Shown here piece after piece: positions 34,562-43,951 of a stretch of 64,000 nt of DNA. Each line of letters starts with the position of its first letter. Within the stretch, counting starts at the first letter, position 1. The translations under genes and the position numbers were made by a program. The stretch is taken from assembly GCA_965202905.1 (NCBI GenBank), contig OZ241868.1, forward strand, positions 682,001 to 746,000. The letters run 5' to 3'. Source of the DNA: CAYFYS01 sp965202905. Its GTDB lineage: Bacteria > Pseudomonadota > Alphaproteobacteria > MPNO01. The notes below the pieces were generated by a model. The model was given only the letters and a program-made list of their open reading frames with translations, did no database searches and had not been told where the DNA came from.

Positions 34562-35557
34562 ATGACGATCGACATCTACACCCACATCTTTCCGGGCGAT
34601 TTCTACGCTCAGGTGACCAAGGCCGCCCCGCGGCTGGAGAATATCGGCAAGCGGATGCAGCAGGTCACGATGATCCATGACCTCGACGTGCGGTTCCGCC
34701 TGATGGACCGGTTCGACGACTACGGCCAGGTGATCTCGCTGCCCAATCCGCCGCTGGAGGACATCACCGATCCCGAGATCGGCACGATGCTTGCCCGGGT
34801 CGCCAACGATGCGATGGCCGGGCTGGCCGCCCGCTACCCGGACCGGTTTCCCACCTTCATTGCAGCCCTTGCGATGCACGACATGGACAGCGCGATGGAC
34901 GAACTCCACCGGGCGATTCGCGACCTCGGCGCCCGCGGCATCCAGATCTTCACCAACATCGCCGGCAGGCCGCTGGACCGGCCCGAGTTCGAGCCGTTGT
35001 TCGCGGCCATGGCGGACTACGACCTGCCGATCTGGATGCACCCCGCGCGCGCGGCCGACATGCCGGATTACAAGGCCGAGCAGCGCTCGCGCTATGAGAT
35101 GTGGTGGTGCTTCGGCTGGCCCTACGAGACCTCGGTCGCGATGACCCGGCTGGTCTATTCCGGGCTGTTCGACCGCCACCCCGAAATCAAGATCATCACA
35201 CACCACATGGGCGGCATGATCCCGTTCTTCGACGGCCGGGTCGGCGCGGGCATGGAGGTGCTGGGACAGCGCACGACCGATGAGGACTACTCGGAGGTAC
35301 TGTCCTCGCTCAAGCGGCCGCATTTGGAGTACTTCAAGCTGTTCTACGGCGATACTGCGATGTTCGGCAGCAATATCGGCATCAAGTGCGGGCTGGAATT
35401 CTTCGGCATCGACCATGCGGTGTTCTCGACCGATTGTCCGTTCGCCCCGGTGCCCGAGACCTTCGCCGCGATCGACGCACTGGACCTGGACGCGGCCGAC
35501 CGCGAGAAGCTGTTCGGCGGCAACGCGCGGCGTCTGATGCGCCTGGACGAAGCATGA
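34562..35557 (+). CDS. Amidohydrolase of the ACMSD-like (amidohydrolase_2) family
   Basis: A 331-residue TIM-barrel metal hydrolase or decarboxylase. It starts IDIYTHIFPGDF, so the usual HxH is reduced to T-H. It has PIWMHPAR, IITHHMGGMIPFF and a late STDCPFAP aspartate. These motifs fit the 2-amino-3-carboxymuconate semialdehyde decarboxylase/gamma-resorcylate decarboxylase branch, which acts on aromatic-derived acids. The ATG at 34562 begins at the first conserved residue. The stop overlaps the next gene (ATGA), giving a coupled pair. Confidence 0.88.
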   Translation: MTIDIYTHIFPGDFYAQVTKAAPRLENIGKRMQQVTMIHDLDVRFRLMDRFDDYGQVISLPNPPLEDITDPEIGTMLARVANDAMAGLAARYPDRFPTFIAALAMHDMDSAMDELHRAIRDLGARGIQIFTNIAGRPLDRPEFEPLFAAMADYDLPIWMHPARAADMPDYKAEQRSRYEMWWCFGWPYETSVAMTRLVYSGLFDRHPEIKIITHHMGGMIPFFDGRVGAGMEVLGQRTTDEDYSEVLSSLKRPHLEYFKLFYGDTAMFGSNIGIKCGLEFFGIDHAVFSTDCPFAPVPETFAAIDALDLDAADREKLFGGNARRLMRLDEA

Positions 35558-37143
35558 GCGAAGAGATTCTCGTCCGCGGCGGGACGGTCATCGACGGCAC
35601 GGGAAACCCCGGCGTCCGCGCCGATGTCGCGGTCCGCGACGGCCGGATCGCCGCGGTGGGCAGCGATATCACCGCCGGCGGGGCACGGACGGTCGAAGCC
35701 GCAGGCAGGGTCGTCGCGCCCGGCTTCATCGACATCAAGACCCATTCGGACTGGACACTGCCCCTGATGCCGCTGTCCGAGAGCAAAATCCGCCAGGGGG
35801 TGAGCACCGAGGTGATCGGCCATTGCGGATATTCCTGCGCGCCGGCGCTGCCGGGCAAGGCCGAAGCGCTCGCCCAGTATCTGAGCCCCAGCGCGCCGTG
35901 GCTCGATTTCCGGGAGACGACCTTCGCCGAGTACGCCGCGGGCTATCCCGCGACATCGGTCAACCGGGTGATGCTGGTCGGCCACAACACGCTGCGGCTG
36001 ATGAGCATGGGTATGGACGATCGGCCGCCCGAGTCGGACGAGCTTGGCCTGATGGTCCGGCTGCTGGAGGAGGCGCTCGATGCCGGGGCGCTGGGCATGT
36101 CGTCCGGGCTGTTCACCGCGCCCGGATCCTATGCCGGGAGCGAGGAGCTAGTGGCGTTGGGCCGCGTATTGAAGGCGCGGGGGGCGCGCTACTTCACCCA
36201 CCTGCGCGATGAGGCAAACACCGTCTTCGATGCCGTCGACGAGGCGATCGAATTCGCCCACCAAACCGGCGTCCATGTCCAGATCGTCCACATCAAGTTG
36301 TCGGGAACGGACAACTGGGGCGGCGCGGAGCGGCTGATCGAACGGCTGGAAGCCGCGCGGCGGGGCGGGACCGCGATCGATTGCGACCAGTATCCCTATA
36401 CCGCGGCGAGCAACCCGCTGCGCAACTTGTTTCCGAGCTGGCTCCAGGAGGGCGGGGTCGACGCCATGCTGGACCGGCTGTCGAGCCACGACGTGCGCGC
36501 CCGTCTGCGGGCCGATGTCGAGCGCGACGGGCTGAACAATTTCGGCCGGATCCCGTCCTGGGATGCCGTCCGTATCTCGATCTCGCCCGACCAGGCGCAG
36601 AATGCCGGCCGCACGGTCGCGGAGATCGCCGCCGGGCGCGACATCGATCCTTTCGACGCTGCGCTCGACTATATCGTCGCCGACCGCGGCCAGACCCGCG
36701 TTCTCGTGACCTCGATCTCCGAGGACGATGTCAAGGCGCTGATCGCCTCGCCCAAGGTGATGGTGGGCTCGGACGGCAACGCCGTGGCGCCCTACGGCAC
36801 GACCGGGCAGGGCAAGCCGCACCCGCGGTTCTATGGCACGTTCGCGCGCGTCCTCGGCCATTACGTGCGCGCGCTGGGCCTGCTGCCGATCGAGACCGCG
36901 GTCCACAAGATGACAGGGGCCTCGGCCGCCGCGCTCGGATTGGCGGACCGCGGCGTTCTGCGAGCGGGTGCGGCCGCCGACCTGACCGTCTTCGATCCCG
37001 AGACGATCGCGGAGGAGGCGAGCTACCAGGACCCCCACCGGTTCGCGACCGGCGTCGATCACGTGTTCGTTAACGGTACGGCCGTCCTCGCCCACGGCGA
37101 GCACACCGGGGCGGTCCCCGGCCGGATGCTGCGACCGCATTGA
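35554..37143 (+). CDS. N-acyl-D-amino-acid deacylase family amidohydrolase
   Basis: A 529-residue amidohydrolase of the D-aminoacylase family. It begins ILVRGGTVIDGTGNPG and has the metal region APGFIDIKTHSDWTL, an EVIGHCGYSCAP cysteine motif that bridges the metals in the family, YFTHLRDEAN, IVHIKLSG and VMVGSDGNAV. It hydrolyses N-acyl-D-amino acids or related cyclic amides. The first motif has KTHSD rather than the usual DxHxH pattern. It is translationally coupled to the upstream amidohydrolase. No gene fills the 161 bp between it and convergent livF. Confidence 0.9.
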   Translation: MSEEILVRGGTVIDGTGNPGVRADVAVRDGRIAAVGSDITAGGARTVEAAGRVVAPGFIDIKTHSDWTLPLMPLSESKIRQGVSTEVIGHCGYSCAPALPGKAEALAQYLSPSAPWLDFRETTFAEYAAGYPATSVNRVMLVGHNTLRLMSMGMDDRPPESDELGLMVRLLEEALDAGALGMSSGLFTAPGSYAGSEELVALGRVLKARGARYFTHLRDEANTVFDAVDEAIEFAHQTGVHVQIVHIKLSGTDNWGGAERLIERLEAARRGGTAIDCDQYPYTAASNPLRNLFPSWLQEGGVDAMLDRLSSHDVRARLRADVERDGLNNFGRIPSWDAVRISISPDQAQNAGRTVAEIAAGRDIDPFDAALDYIVADRGQTRVLVTSISEDDVKALIASPKVMVGSDGNAVAPYGTTGQGKPHPRFYGTFARVLGHYVRALGLLPIETAVHKMTGASAAALGLADRGVLRAGAAADLTVFDPETIAEEASYQDPHRFATGVDHVFVNGTAVLAHGEHTGAVPGRMLRPH

Positions 37144-37304
37144 GCGTTCAGCGGATCCCGGTCCAGACCGGCAGGGCTGCTCCACCGGGCGGCGGCGCCC
37201 GCCGCGCGCTCAGCCTCGCCCTCCTCCCCCGACGTACCGATATGGCCGTCCGGCAAGGTGAACGAGACGGCGGCTGTTTCGTATGCTGGCGCCGGCGTCG
37301 GTTT

Positions 37305-38135
37305 TCAGCCGCCGAGGAACAGCCGCCCGACATCCGGGTCGGCCAGGAGCGCGTCCCCTGCGCCAGCCTTGGCGAGCCGGCCGGAGACCAGAACATAGCC
37401 GATATCGGCGAATTCCAGGCCCTTCTTGGCGTTCTGCTCAACCATGACGATGGTCCGGCCCTCGTTGCGCCGCAAATCGTCGAGGAGCTCGAAGACCATG
37501 TCGATGAAGCGCGGCTCGAGCCCGATCGACGGCTCGTCGACAAGAAGGACGGTCGGATCCATTATCAGCGCGCGGGAGATCTCCAGCAGCCTGCGCTCGC
37601 CGCCGGACAGGACGCCGGCACGCTGGTCGCGCCGGGCGCGCAGCCGGCTGTATTTCTCGAAGATGCGCCCGGCCGCCTCACGCGCCCGATCGGCGCTCGC
37701 CATCAAATAGCCGCCCATCAAGAGGTTCTCCTCGACCGTCAGGTCGGGGAAGACCGAGTTGTCCTGCAGGATGTAGGCGATGCCGGCATCGCGCAGTTTC
37801 TCATTGGGCTCCAGCGCGGTCACGTCGCGCCCGGCGACGGAGATCGCGCCCGCGCGGATATCGGTGAAGCCGTAAATCGAGTGCAGCACCGTCGATTTGC
37901 CCGCGCCGTTGGGCCCGATCAGGCAAAGGGTTTGGCCGCGCCCGAGCAGGAGGTCGAAGTCGTGCAGCACTTCCATCTTGCCGTATCCGGCGACGAGCCC
38001 TTCGATGCGGAGCAGCGTCTCGCCCTCGGCCAGCGCTTCGAGGTCGGCCCGTTGCGGCCCCGCGCCGGTCAGGCGCTCGGCCTCACGCGCGACATAATCG
38101 GCCGAGATCAGGGTTTCGAAGTCGTCCGCGCTCAT
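37305..38135 (-). CDS. livF: Branched-chain-type ABC transporter ATP-binding protein LivF
   Basis: A 276-residue ABC ATPase of the LivF class: Walker A GPNGAGKST, Q-loop in YILQDNSVFPDLTVEENL, signature LSGGERR, Walker B VLLVDEPSIGLEP. About 40 extra N-terminal residues (MSADDFETLISADYVAREAE) precede the usual LivF start, which is longer than most homologues. Its ATG overlaps the livG stop as TGATG. It is the last gene of the livKHMGF operon. Confidence 0.94.
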   Translation of the reverse strand: MSADDFETLISADYVAREAERLTGAGPQRADLEALAEGETLLRIEGLVAGYGKMEVLHDFDLLLGRGQTLCLIGPNGAGKSTVLHSIYGFTDIRAGAISVAGRDVTALEPNEKLRDAGIAYILQDNSVFPDLTVEENLLMGGYLMASADRAREAAGRIFEKYSRLRARRDQRAGVLSGGERRLLEISRALIMDPTVLLVDEPSIGLEPRFIDMVFELLDDLRRNEGRTIVMVEQNAKKGLEFADIGYVLVSGRLAKAGAGDALLADPDVGRLFLGG

Positions 38136-38881
38136 CAATGGGCTCCGAGATAGGCATCGATCACGCGCTGATCTTCGCGCACCCGATCGGGCGATCCCTC
38201 GGCCAGGAGCTGGCCGTGAGCCAGGCAGTAGATATGCTGGGCGAGATTCATGATCACCCGCATGTTGTGCTCGATCACGAACAGCGTGATCCCAAGTTCG
38301 GCGTTAGCGCGCTTCAGCCGGTCGATGATGCCGTTGACGAGAGTCGGGTTGATGCCGGCCGTCGGCTCATCGAGCAGCAGCAGCTTTGGCTCGTTCATCA
38401 ACGCCATCGCGAATTCGAGCAGTTTCTGCTGACCGAAGGACAGATCGCCGGCCAGCAGCAGCCGTTTGGCGTAAAGCCCGACGAAGCTGAGCAGCGACCC
38501 GGCCCTTTCGCGGTCGGCCGGTGCGTGGCTTGCGAACATCGCGCGCAGGCTCTCGTCCCGGCTGGGCAGCGAGATCAGCATGTTCTCCACGCAGGTCATG
38601 TCGCCGTAGATGCGGGTCTGCTGAAAGGTGCGCAACAACCCGAGCCGGGCGATCTGCGCCACGCGCAATGTCGAGATCTCCTGGCCTGCGAAACGGATCG
38701 AGCCGGAATCGATCGGATGGTAGCCGACGATTGAGTTGAACAGCGTCGTCTTGCCCGATCCGTTGGGACCGATCAGCCCGACGATCGCCCCCTCCGGCAC
38801 GGCGAGCGAGACCGCCTCGTTGGCGATCACGCCGCCGAAGGTCTTGCTGACCCCTTCGACGGCGAGCAGGGCCGCGCTCAC
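38135..38881 (-). CDS. livG: Branched-chain-type ABC transporter ATP-binding protein LivG
   Basis: A 248-residue ABC ATPase: Walker A GPNGSGKTT, LLRTFQQTRIYGDMTCVENM Q-loop region, signature LSFGQQK and Walker B LLLLDEPTAGINP, all LivG-like. It starts with GTG overlapping the livM stop (GTGA) and ends overlapping livF. With LivF it powers uptake of amino acids, amides, urea or aromatic acids, depending on the binding protein. Confidence 0.95.
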   Translation of the reverse strand: MSAALLAVEGVSKTFGGVIANEAVSLAVPEGAIVGLIGPNGSGKTTLFNSIVGYHPIDSGSIRFAGQEISTLRVAQIARLGLLRTFQQTRIYGDMTCVENMLISLPSRDESLRAMFASHAPADRERAGSLLSFVGLYAKRLLLAGDLSFGQQKLLEFAMALMNEPKLLLLDEPTAGINPTLVNGIIDRLKRANAELGITLFVIEHNMRVIMNLAQHIYCLAHGQLLAEGSPDRVREDQRVIDAYLGAH

Positions 38882-39906
38882 CGGTCAGGCTCCTCGACGC
38901 GGTGTCCCAGGAGCTCCGGCCAGCGCTCGCGCACGAACCCCATGATGCCTTCAGGGAAGAAGACCACGATCACCACGATGAGCGCGCCCAGCGCGACCTG
39001 CTGCCAGCCCAGGAAAAAGGTCCAGAACGCCTCCTTGAAGATGTGGAAGATCAGGGCACCGATCACCGGTCCCCAGATCGTGCCCTTGCCGCCCAGAATG
39101 GCCATCAGCACCATCCAGACGCCGAAGGTGATCCCGGCAAAGGCGGTATCGCGCGGATCGACGAAGCCGATCAGCAGCCCGACCGGACCGCCGGCGAGAC
39201 CGAGAAAGAAGGCCGAGACCGACCAGGAGACGATCTTGTAGCGGGTGGTGTGGATGCCCATCGCCTCGGCCTTGTCCTCGTCATCGCGGATCGCGTTGAC
39301 CGCAAGGCCGAAGCGGCCACGATAGAGCCGGCGGTAGGAGAAAAAAACGACGACGGCGAGCGCGAAGAAAACGAAGTAGAAGAAGAAGGAGCGGCTGCCC
39401 AGCGCATCGGGTAAGACCGGCGTCGCGATGCCCGATCCGGCGCCGATATAGTCCCAGCCCGCGGCAAGCTCGCCGGCGGCGATGCCGAGCCCGAGCGTGC
39501 CGATGGCGAAATAGTGACCGCGCAAACCGAGGACGCCGGAGCCGAGCAGGGCCGCGACCGCGGCGGCGGCCACGCCGCCGGCCAGCATGCCCACCGCGAG
39601 GCCGCTCAGATACTGCTCGGTCGTGAATGTGAAGGCCTTTTCGCCGCCGGCGGCGGTGTACTCGGCCACATTGTGCGCCAGCCCGATCTGGACGACCACG
39701 CAGACATACATGCCGATGCCGAAAAAGACGATGTTGCCGAAGGAGTTGTAGCCCATCTGACCGCCCTGGGCATCCCAGGTGAGCGCGAAGATCACCATCA
39801 GCCAGATAAAGGCGAGCTGGACGACGACGGTGGTGAGGACAAACGGCGCGGCAAGCCCGCAGACTGCGATCAGGCCGTATCCCAACACGCTCAGCCGGGC
39901 GTTCAT
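38878..39906 (-). CDS. livM: Branched-chain-type ABC transporter permease LivM
   Basis: A 342-residue permease with about ten helices and the LivM core (a YFAIGTLGLGIAAGEL segment, then NAIRDDEDKAEAMGIHTTRYK, the ATPase-contacting loop). The ATG at 39906 overlaps the livH stop by 4 bp. Longer readings of the frame upstream run antisense-like through livH and are rejected. Confidence 0.94.
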   Translation of the reverse strand: MNARLSVLGYGLIAVCGLAAPFVLTTVVVQLAFIWLMVIFALTWDAQGGQMGYNSFGNIVFFGIGMYVCVVVQIGLAHNVAEYTAAGGEKAFTFTTEQYLSGLAVGMLAGGVAAAAVAALLGSGVLGLRGHYFAIGTLGLGIAAGELAAGWDYIGAGSGIATPVLPDALGSRSFFFYFVFFALAVVVFFSYRRLYRGRFGLAVNAIRDDEDKAEAMGIHTTRYKIVSWSVSAFFLGLAGGPVGLLIGFVDPRDTAFAGITFGVWMVLMAILGGKGTIWGPVIGALIFHIFKEAFWTFFLGWQQVALGALIVVIVVFFPEGIMGFVRERWPELLGHRVEEPDR

Positions 39907-40805
39907 GCCAAGTATCGCCGCTGGCGCCGCAGCAGGAGATTGCGCCAGACCAGGATCGCCACCATCAGGAGATAGACAAAGGCGACCTGAAACTCGGCGC
40001 CGAGAATGAAGCCGGCATAGTTCTCCAGCGCGCCGAGCCCAAGCCCTGCGAGAACCACGCCCGGGACGTTGCCCAGCCCGGCCACGACCACGATCAGGAA
40101 TGAGCGCACTGTATAGAGGATGCCGAGGAAGGGGTGGATTACCCAGGTCATGACGACCAAGGCGCCCGCCGCGCCGCAGATCGCGGCGTTGAGCGCATAG
40201 GTGGTAGCGTAGACCCGATCGGTGTCGACCCCCATGACGCGGGCGGCCCGGGCGTTCTGCGCGGTCGCACGGATAGCCCGCCCGAGCGTCGAGCGCCTCA
40301 GGAAGACCAGCAGCACCGCACCCAGCACGAGCGCGAGACCGAAGGCGACGACCTTGATCTGGGCGATCACCAGATCGCCCCCGAACAGCACCCAGGAGTC
40401 GAGCCCGGGCTCGGCGCTCTGGATGTCGGCGGTGAAGATCAGGTTCATCGCCTGCTGCAGTAGGATGCTGATGCCGAACGTCGCCAGGATGGAGATGAAC
40501 AGGTCCCGGTCGACCACCCTGTGGATGACGGTGCGGTATAGCCCCCAGCCCAGCAGGTAGAGCGCCAGGGCGGCGATCGGGATCGAGATGATCGGATTGA
40601 TCCCCACCCCGACGAACAGGATGTAGGCGATGAAACCGCCCAGGATCACGAACTCGCCCTGGGTGACGTTGATGATGTTCATCACCCCCCACACCAGCGC
40701 CATGCCGAAGGCGGGCATGGCCAGGATGGCGCCGACCAGAAGCCCGTCGATCAGCACCTGGAGGGCAATCGACGGCGCCTGCAGGAGGAGCGTCAGGTTT
40801 TCCAT
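39903..40805 (-). CDS. livH: Branched-chain-type ABC transporter permease LivH
   Basis: A 300-residue permease with eight or so helices. LivH markers include the FGMALVWGVMNIINVTQGEF N-terminal segment and ATAQNARAARVMGVDTDRVYA, the cytoplasmic coupling loop. It pairs with LivM. An 80-bp gap with a strong hairpin separates it from the binding-protein gene upstream. Confidence 0.95.
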   Translation of the reverse strand: MENLTLLLQAPSIALQVLIDGLLVGAILAMPAFGMALVWGVMNIINVTQGEFVILGGFIAYILFVGVGINPIISIPIAALALYLLGWGLYRTVIHRVVDRDLFISILATFGISILLQQAMNLIFTADIQSAEPGLDSWVLFGGDLVIAQIKVVAFGLALVLGAVLLVFLRRSTLGRAIRATAQNARAARVMGVDTDRVYATTYALNAAICGAAGALVVMTWVIHPFLGILYTVRSFLIVVVAGLGNVPGVVLAGLGLGALENYAGFILGAEFQVAFVYLLMVAILVWRNLLLRRQRRYLA

Positions 40806-40814
40806 CCAGCAAGA

Positions 40815-40848
40815 CGGCTCCCGCGCGCTGTTCGGTGCGCGGGAGCCG
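40815..40848 (-). promoter_or_regulatory. Intercistronic hairpin between livK and livH
   Basis: Perfect 12-bp GC-rich stem (CGGCTCCCGCGC and its complement) with a 10-base loop, directly after livK. There is no long U-tract, so it is more likely an mRNA-stabilising or partial-attenuation structure that keeps binding-protein levels above permease levels than a full terminator. Confidence 0.6.
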
Positions 40849-40886
40849 CTCCTACCCTACGGGTCCGCGGGTCCGCGGCGGCGGGC

Positions 40887-42116
40887 CTAGCTGGTCGGCC
40901 TGAACTTGCCGGTGGCGAACTTGCTGGGCGCCACGGGGACGTATTTGAGGTCCTGGATCTGTCGCAGCACCATCGGCTTGGCGATGTTCTTGCCGGTGTC
41001 GTCAAACTTGATCTTGCCGTAGAAGGTGTCGATCTCGATCCCGGAGATGGCGTCGCGCACCCGCTGGACGTCGAAGGAGCCCGCCTTCTCCAGCGCCTTG
41101 GCGTAGACATAGACCGCAGCGCTCGATTCGGCCGCCTGATAGGGCGGGTTGTATTTATAGGTCTGCGTGAACTCCTTGTGATAGTCCAGCCCGCTGCCGA
41201 ACAGCGGATCGCGGTAGTTCAGGTTCTCGTCCCACTGGGTGGCGCATAACGTGTTCTCGGCATTCCTGCCGAATTTCCTGGTGTCGGTCACCTTGGCCGA
41301 CTCGCAATGCGTCATCGCCAGCATCGGCACCTTGACCTTCATCTGGGCCATCTGCCGGATCGCCAGCGCCGCGCCCTTGGAATGGCCCGAAACCACCAGG
41401 AGGTCGGGCTTGAGCGCGCGCACCTTGTTGAGCGAGGACGCCATGTCGTTCAGCTCGGGCGGCAGCTTGTCGTCGATGACGATCTTCATACCGAACGTCC
41501 TGGCCGCATCGACCACGCCCAGTCGCACGTCCTGAGAGAACGGATCGTTCTCGAAGACCAGCGCGATCCGCAGGCTGCCCGGGTCTGCGCCGCGGGACTG
41601 CGCCTGCTCGGCCACGAGGTTGACCGCCTCCGACAGGTACTGATCGGCCGTCGACAGGACCGCGAACAGATAACGATACCCCTTGGTGAACAGCGACCGC
41701 GCGGCGCCGTTGGCTTCGATCATCGGAACCTTGTGCTTCTCGATGACTGGGGCCACCGCCTTTGTCAGGCCCGAGGAATACGGCCCGAGCATAAACTTGA
41801 TGCCGTCCTGGACGATCAGGCGCTCGGTAAGCTGCGCGCCGCGGGCCGGCGTGGATTCGTCGTCGTAGTATTTCACGGCGATCTTGTACGTCCTGCCGGC
41901 GACGAAGACGCCCCCGGCGGCGTTGATCTTCTTGATGGCGAGGTCGTAGCCGCGCCGGGCATGCTGGCCGGCGGTCGAGTACTTGCCGGTCAGCGACAGG
42001 GCGGCGCCGAAAATGATGGTATCGCCCTCGACTTTGGCGCCGGCCGGACCGCCGGCGATTACGAGAGCCGCGGCTCCCGCACCGATCACCGCCAGACGCG
42101 AAAGGGATTTGGTCAT
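40887..42116 (-). CDS. livK: Branched-chain-type ABC transporter substrate-binding protein (LivK-like)
   Basis: A 409-residue periplasmic binding protein. It has a signal peptide (AVIGAGAAALVIAGG core, cleavage near GAK-VE), then the type I fold starting TIIFGAALSLTGKYSTAGQ, with a VKYYDDESTPARGAQ segment typical of the amide/urea/aromatic-acid class. I prefer the ATG at 42116, which is preceded by GGGAGA at suitable distance; another ATG at 42137 would add seven residues. The ligand is unknown. First gene of the Liv operon. Confidence 0.92.
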   Translation of the reverse strand: MTKSLSRLAVIGAGAAALVIAGGPAGAKVEGDTIIFGAALSLTGKYSTAGQHARRGYDLAIKKINAAGGVFVAGRTYKIAVKYYDDESTPARGAQLTERLIVQDGIKFMLGPYSSGLTKAVAPVIEKHKVPMIEANGAARSLFTKGYRYLFAVLSTADQYLSEAVNLVAEQAQSRGADPGSLRIALVFENDPFSQDVRLGVVDAARTFGMKIVIDDKLPPELNDMASSLNKVRALKPDLLVVSGHSKGAALAIRQMAQMKVKVPMLAMTHCESAKVTDTRKFGRNAENTLCATQWDENLNYRDPLFGSGLDYHKEFTQTYKYNPPYQAAESSAAVYVYAKALEKAGSFDVQRVRDAISGIEIDTFYGKIKFDDTGKNIAKPMVLRQIQDLKYVPVAPSKFATGKFRPTS

Positions 42117-42372
42117 TTCGACGGATCTCCCATACATACGTTCAGTTTTCGTTTCCCGGAATCGCGGATGCGCTCCCGTTTCGACCGAGTCGTATCAAAC
42201 AAATCGGCGGACGCCTATCCCTTGTCGAGAACATTGTAAGTTGTCCGGTACAGGTCACCTGTCTGTTTGTCCGCTTCTGTTGTTGTCGCCGCTGGTCGAA
42301 CCGGAGGAAGCGGCAGGCGACCGCAGGTTTGACCGGCGGCGTTTGGCCGGCGTCGACGCGGTTCACGCCGCC

Positions 42373-42402
42373 TTTCAGGTATCGGTCTTTCAGGTATCGG
42401 TC
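42373..42402. repeat. Exact tandem duplication of 15 bp inside the transposase 3' end
   Basis: TTTCAGGTATCGGTC occurs twice in a row (42373-42387, 42388-42402). On the minus strand each copy contains a TGA, so the transposase stop codon is duplicated. Confidence 0.85.
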
Positions 42403-43556
42403 TCCTGCTCGATTGGCCGCCCGTCGGCCCGATAGCGGCCGATGCGCCCGGGGCCGTGGAAGATGGCCAGCGTTCGGTCGGGATATTCGTGGAGCCGGAC
42501 GCTTGCCTTGGCGAAATGGCAGCGATCTGCGGCGCGCGGCCCTTGTAGCGCACCGTATTGTCATTGCCGAGGACACGATCTTCCTGCACGCACAGGATGT
42601 CGCGTCCCTTGCCGGCGAAGGCTGCGAAGGCCGATCCTGCGTCCTCCGGCTCGCGCACGAACCGGGCGTTGTGAGCGGGAAGGAAGATGTCTTTCAGGAA
42701 GCGATTGGCCGCCTCGATCGTTGCGATGGCGTAAGAGCGCAATTCCTGTGGCGGACGGTTCTGCAGCGTGCCGAACATACGCTCCGAGCGACCGCGCGCC
42801 CGGAGTGAACAGGCCGGGATCAGCCCGATGCCGGGCTGCTGGAGGGCGCGGCCCAGCTGGGTTGGGTCGTCCTTGTCGATCTTGCCGCCGGCGTCCGGCG
42901 TATGCCAGTAGGGCGACCCCCGATCGGCATACAGCGAACAGAACAGGCCCTTGTGTTCGATCGCCTCCCCAATCCCCTGAAAACTGCTCATCGCGCCCTC
43001 CCCGGCGACGAAGAAGGCCGGGTAGATGTCATTGTTGGCGTCGTCCATGGCGACGATCGGATCCCACCATTGCCCGGGTGCCCCTTCGTGGCGGGAGCCG
43101 TCCTGGCGCCGCCTCATGCCCGCCATCGGACGCTGCGGCCGCTTGCGCCGGTGGGCGCCGCGCCGCCGGCCGGACCCGGCCACGGCTCTGAAGCGTCAGG
43201 CGAACCCGGTTGTAGCCACCCGTGAACCCGCGCCCGCAGACCGGCTTCTCGTGAAAGTGCTTCACCGTGTGTCGTCCCAGCGCCGCGTGTCGAAAAGCGC
43301 CGGCGCCGACATCGCCGTATCGGCCGGAACCCGGTTGCTCGCCAAGCGCCCGAGGCGGCGGTCATAGAGCCCCCCGGCGCCGTCCGCCTCATACCGGTTC
43401 TCCCAACGGCCCGGTCCTCCCAATGGCGTAGCGTGCGCACCGGGACGTCCGACGCCTCCGCCGCCTGCTCCTGCGTCGGCTCCCGGGCTTGCCGCCTCGA
43501 ATGAAGCTCCTCGAACTTCATCGCTCGTAGTCTTGCAATACCTCTGCCCGCTTCAT
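42390..43556 (-). pseudogene. ISNCY-family transposase, multiply frameshifted
   Basis: Fragments in several frames, read in order, rebuild a full DDE transposase. They are a start at 43556 (MKRAEVLQ), a helix-turn-helix region (VPVRTLRHWED), a RYEADGAGGLYDRRLGR segment, VKHFHEKPV, then a long intact stretch. That stretch holds DPIVAMDDANNDIYPAFFV, YADRGSPYWHT and RGRSERMFGTLQNR, which carry the acidic residues. The C-terminal LHEYPDRTLAIFHGP is in another frame. At least four shifts and an internal stop make it inactive. Confidence 0.85.
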
Positions 43557-43760
43557 GGCGCTTCCTCTGCAGGGCGACGGCAAACCGGACGGATCGCATG
43601 GCGCCTGCACCGGACATAACGCTTGTTAGCGACATCCCGTTGGCACACGGGTTCTGTCGGGCTCTCGCCTGCGGGCGCGGCATAGGCTAAAATAGAGCCG
43701 ATCGGCTGGAAATATCGGCAAGGTGCTGCGGCCGGTCGCGTTGGGGATTGGGAGGTCCAA

Positions 43761-43916
43761 ATGCTCACCACCGCCGTGGTCGTGGTCGCCTTGGGGGCCG
43801 CGGCCCTGCTGATCTGGTATCACCGGCATCGGCAAAAGACTTTTTCCGGCGGCTCCGACCGCCGCACGGATACCCCGGGCGCGTATCTGGACCGTATCCG
43901 CCGCGGGGGCCTTTAG
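43761..43916 (+). CDS. Small single-pass membrane protein (51 aa)
   Basis: An ATG with an excellent GGGAGG ribosome-binding site (about 6 bp upstream) opens a 51-codon frame. Residues 4-20 form one hydrophobic helix (TAVVVVALGAAALLIWY), followed by a basic HRHRQK stop-transfer and a polar tail ending YLDRIRRGGL. The topology would be N-out/C-in. No family is recognised. It lies just beyond the decayed insertion sequence and 35 bp upstream of the NicX-like gene. A TAAAAT element at 43688-43693 could be a -10 box for this block, though no good -35 is seen. Confidence 0.6.
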   Translation: MLTTAVVVVALGAAALLIWYHRHRQKTFSGGSDRRTDTPGAYLDRIRRGGL

Positions 43917-43951
43917 AAGCACAATCTGACGGCGAACGCAGGCATGGTCCG

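Larger units (their letters stand above)
42242..43616 (-). mobile_element. Decayed ISNCY-type insertion sequence, about 1375 bp
   Basis: Both ends carry a related inverted repeat: TGTCCGGTACAGG at 42242-42254 and its counterpart (12 of 13 matching) at 43604-43616. Between them lies a single broken transposase gene on the minus strand. No clean target duplication is visible. The element separates the minus-strand Liv operon from the plus-strand catabolic block. Confidence 0.75.

Noticed and set aside
38878..40812. A 644-residue single LivM protein
   Set aside because: Its N-terminal half is livH read in another frame. LivM has its own ATG at 39906 overlapping the livH stop.
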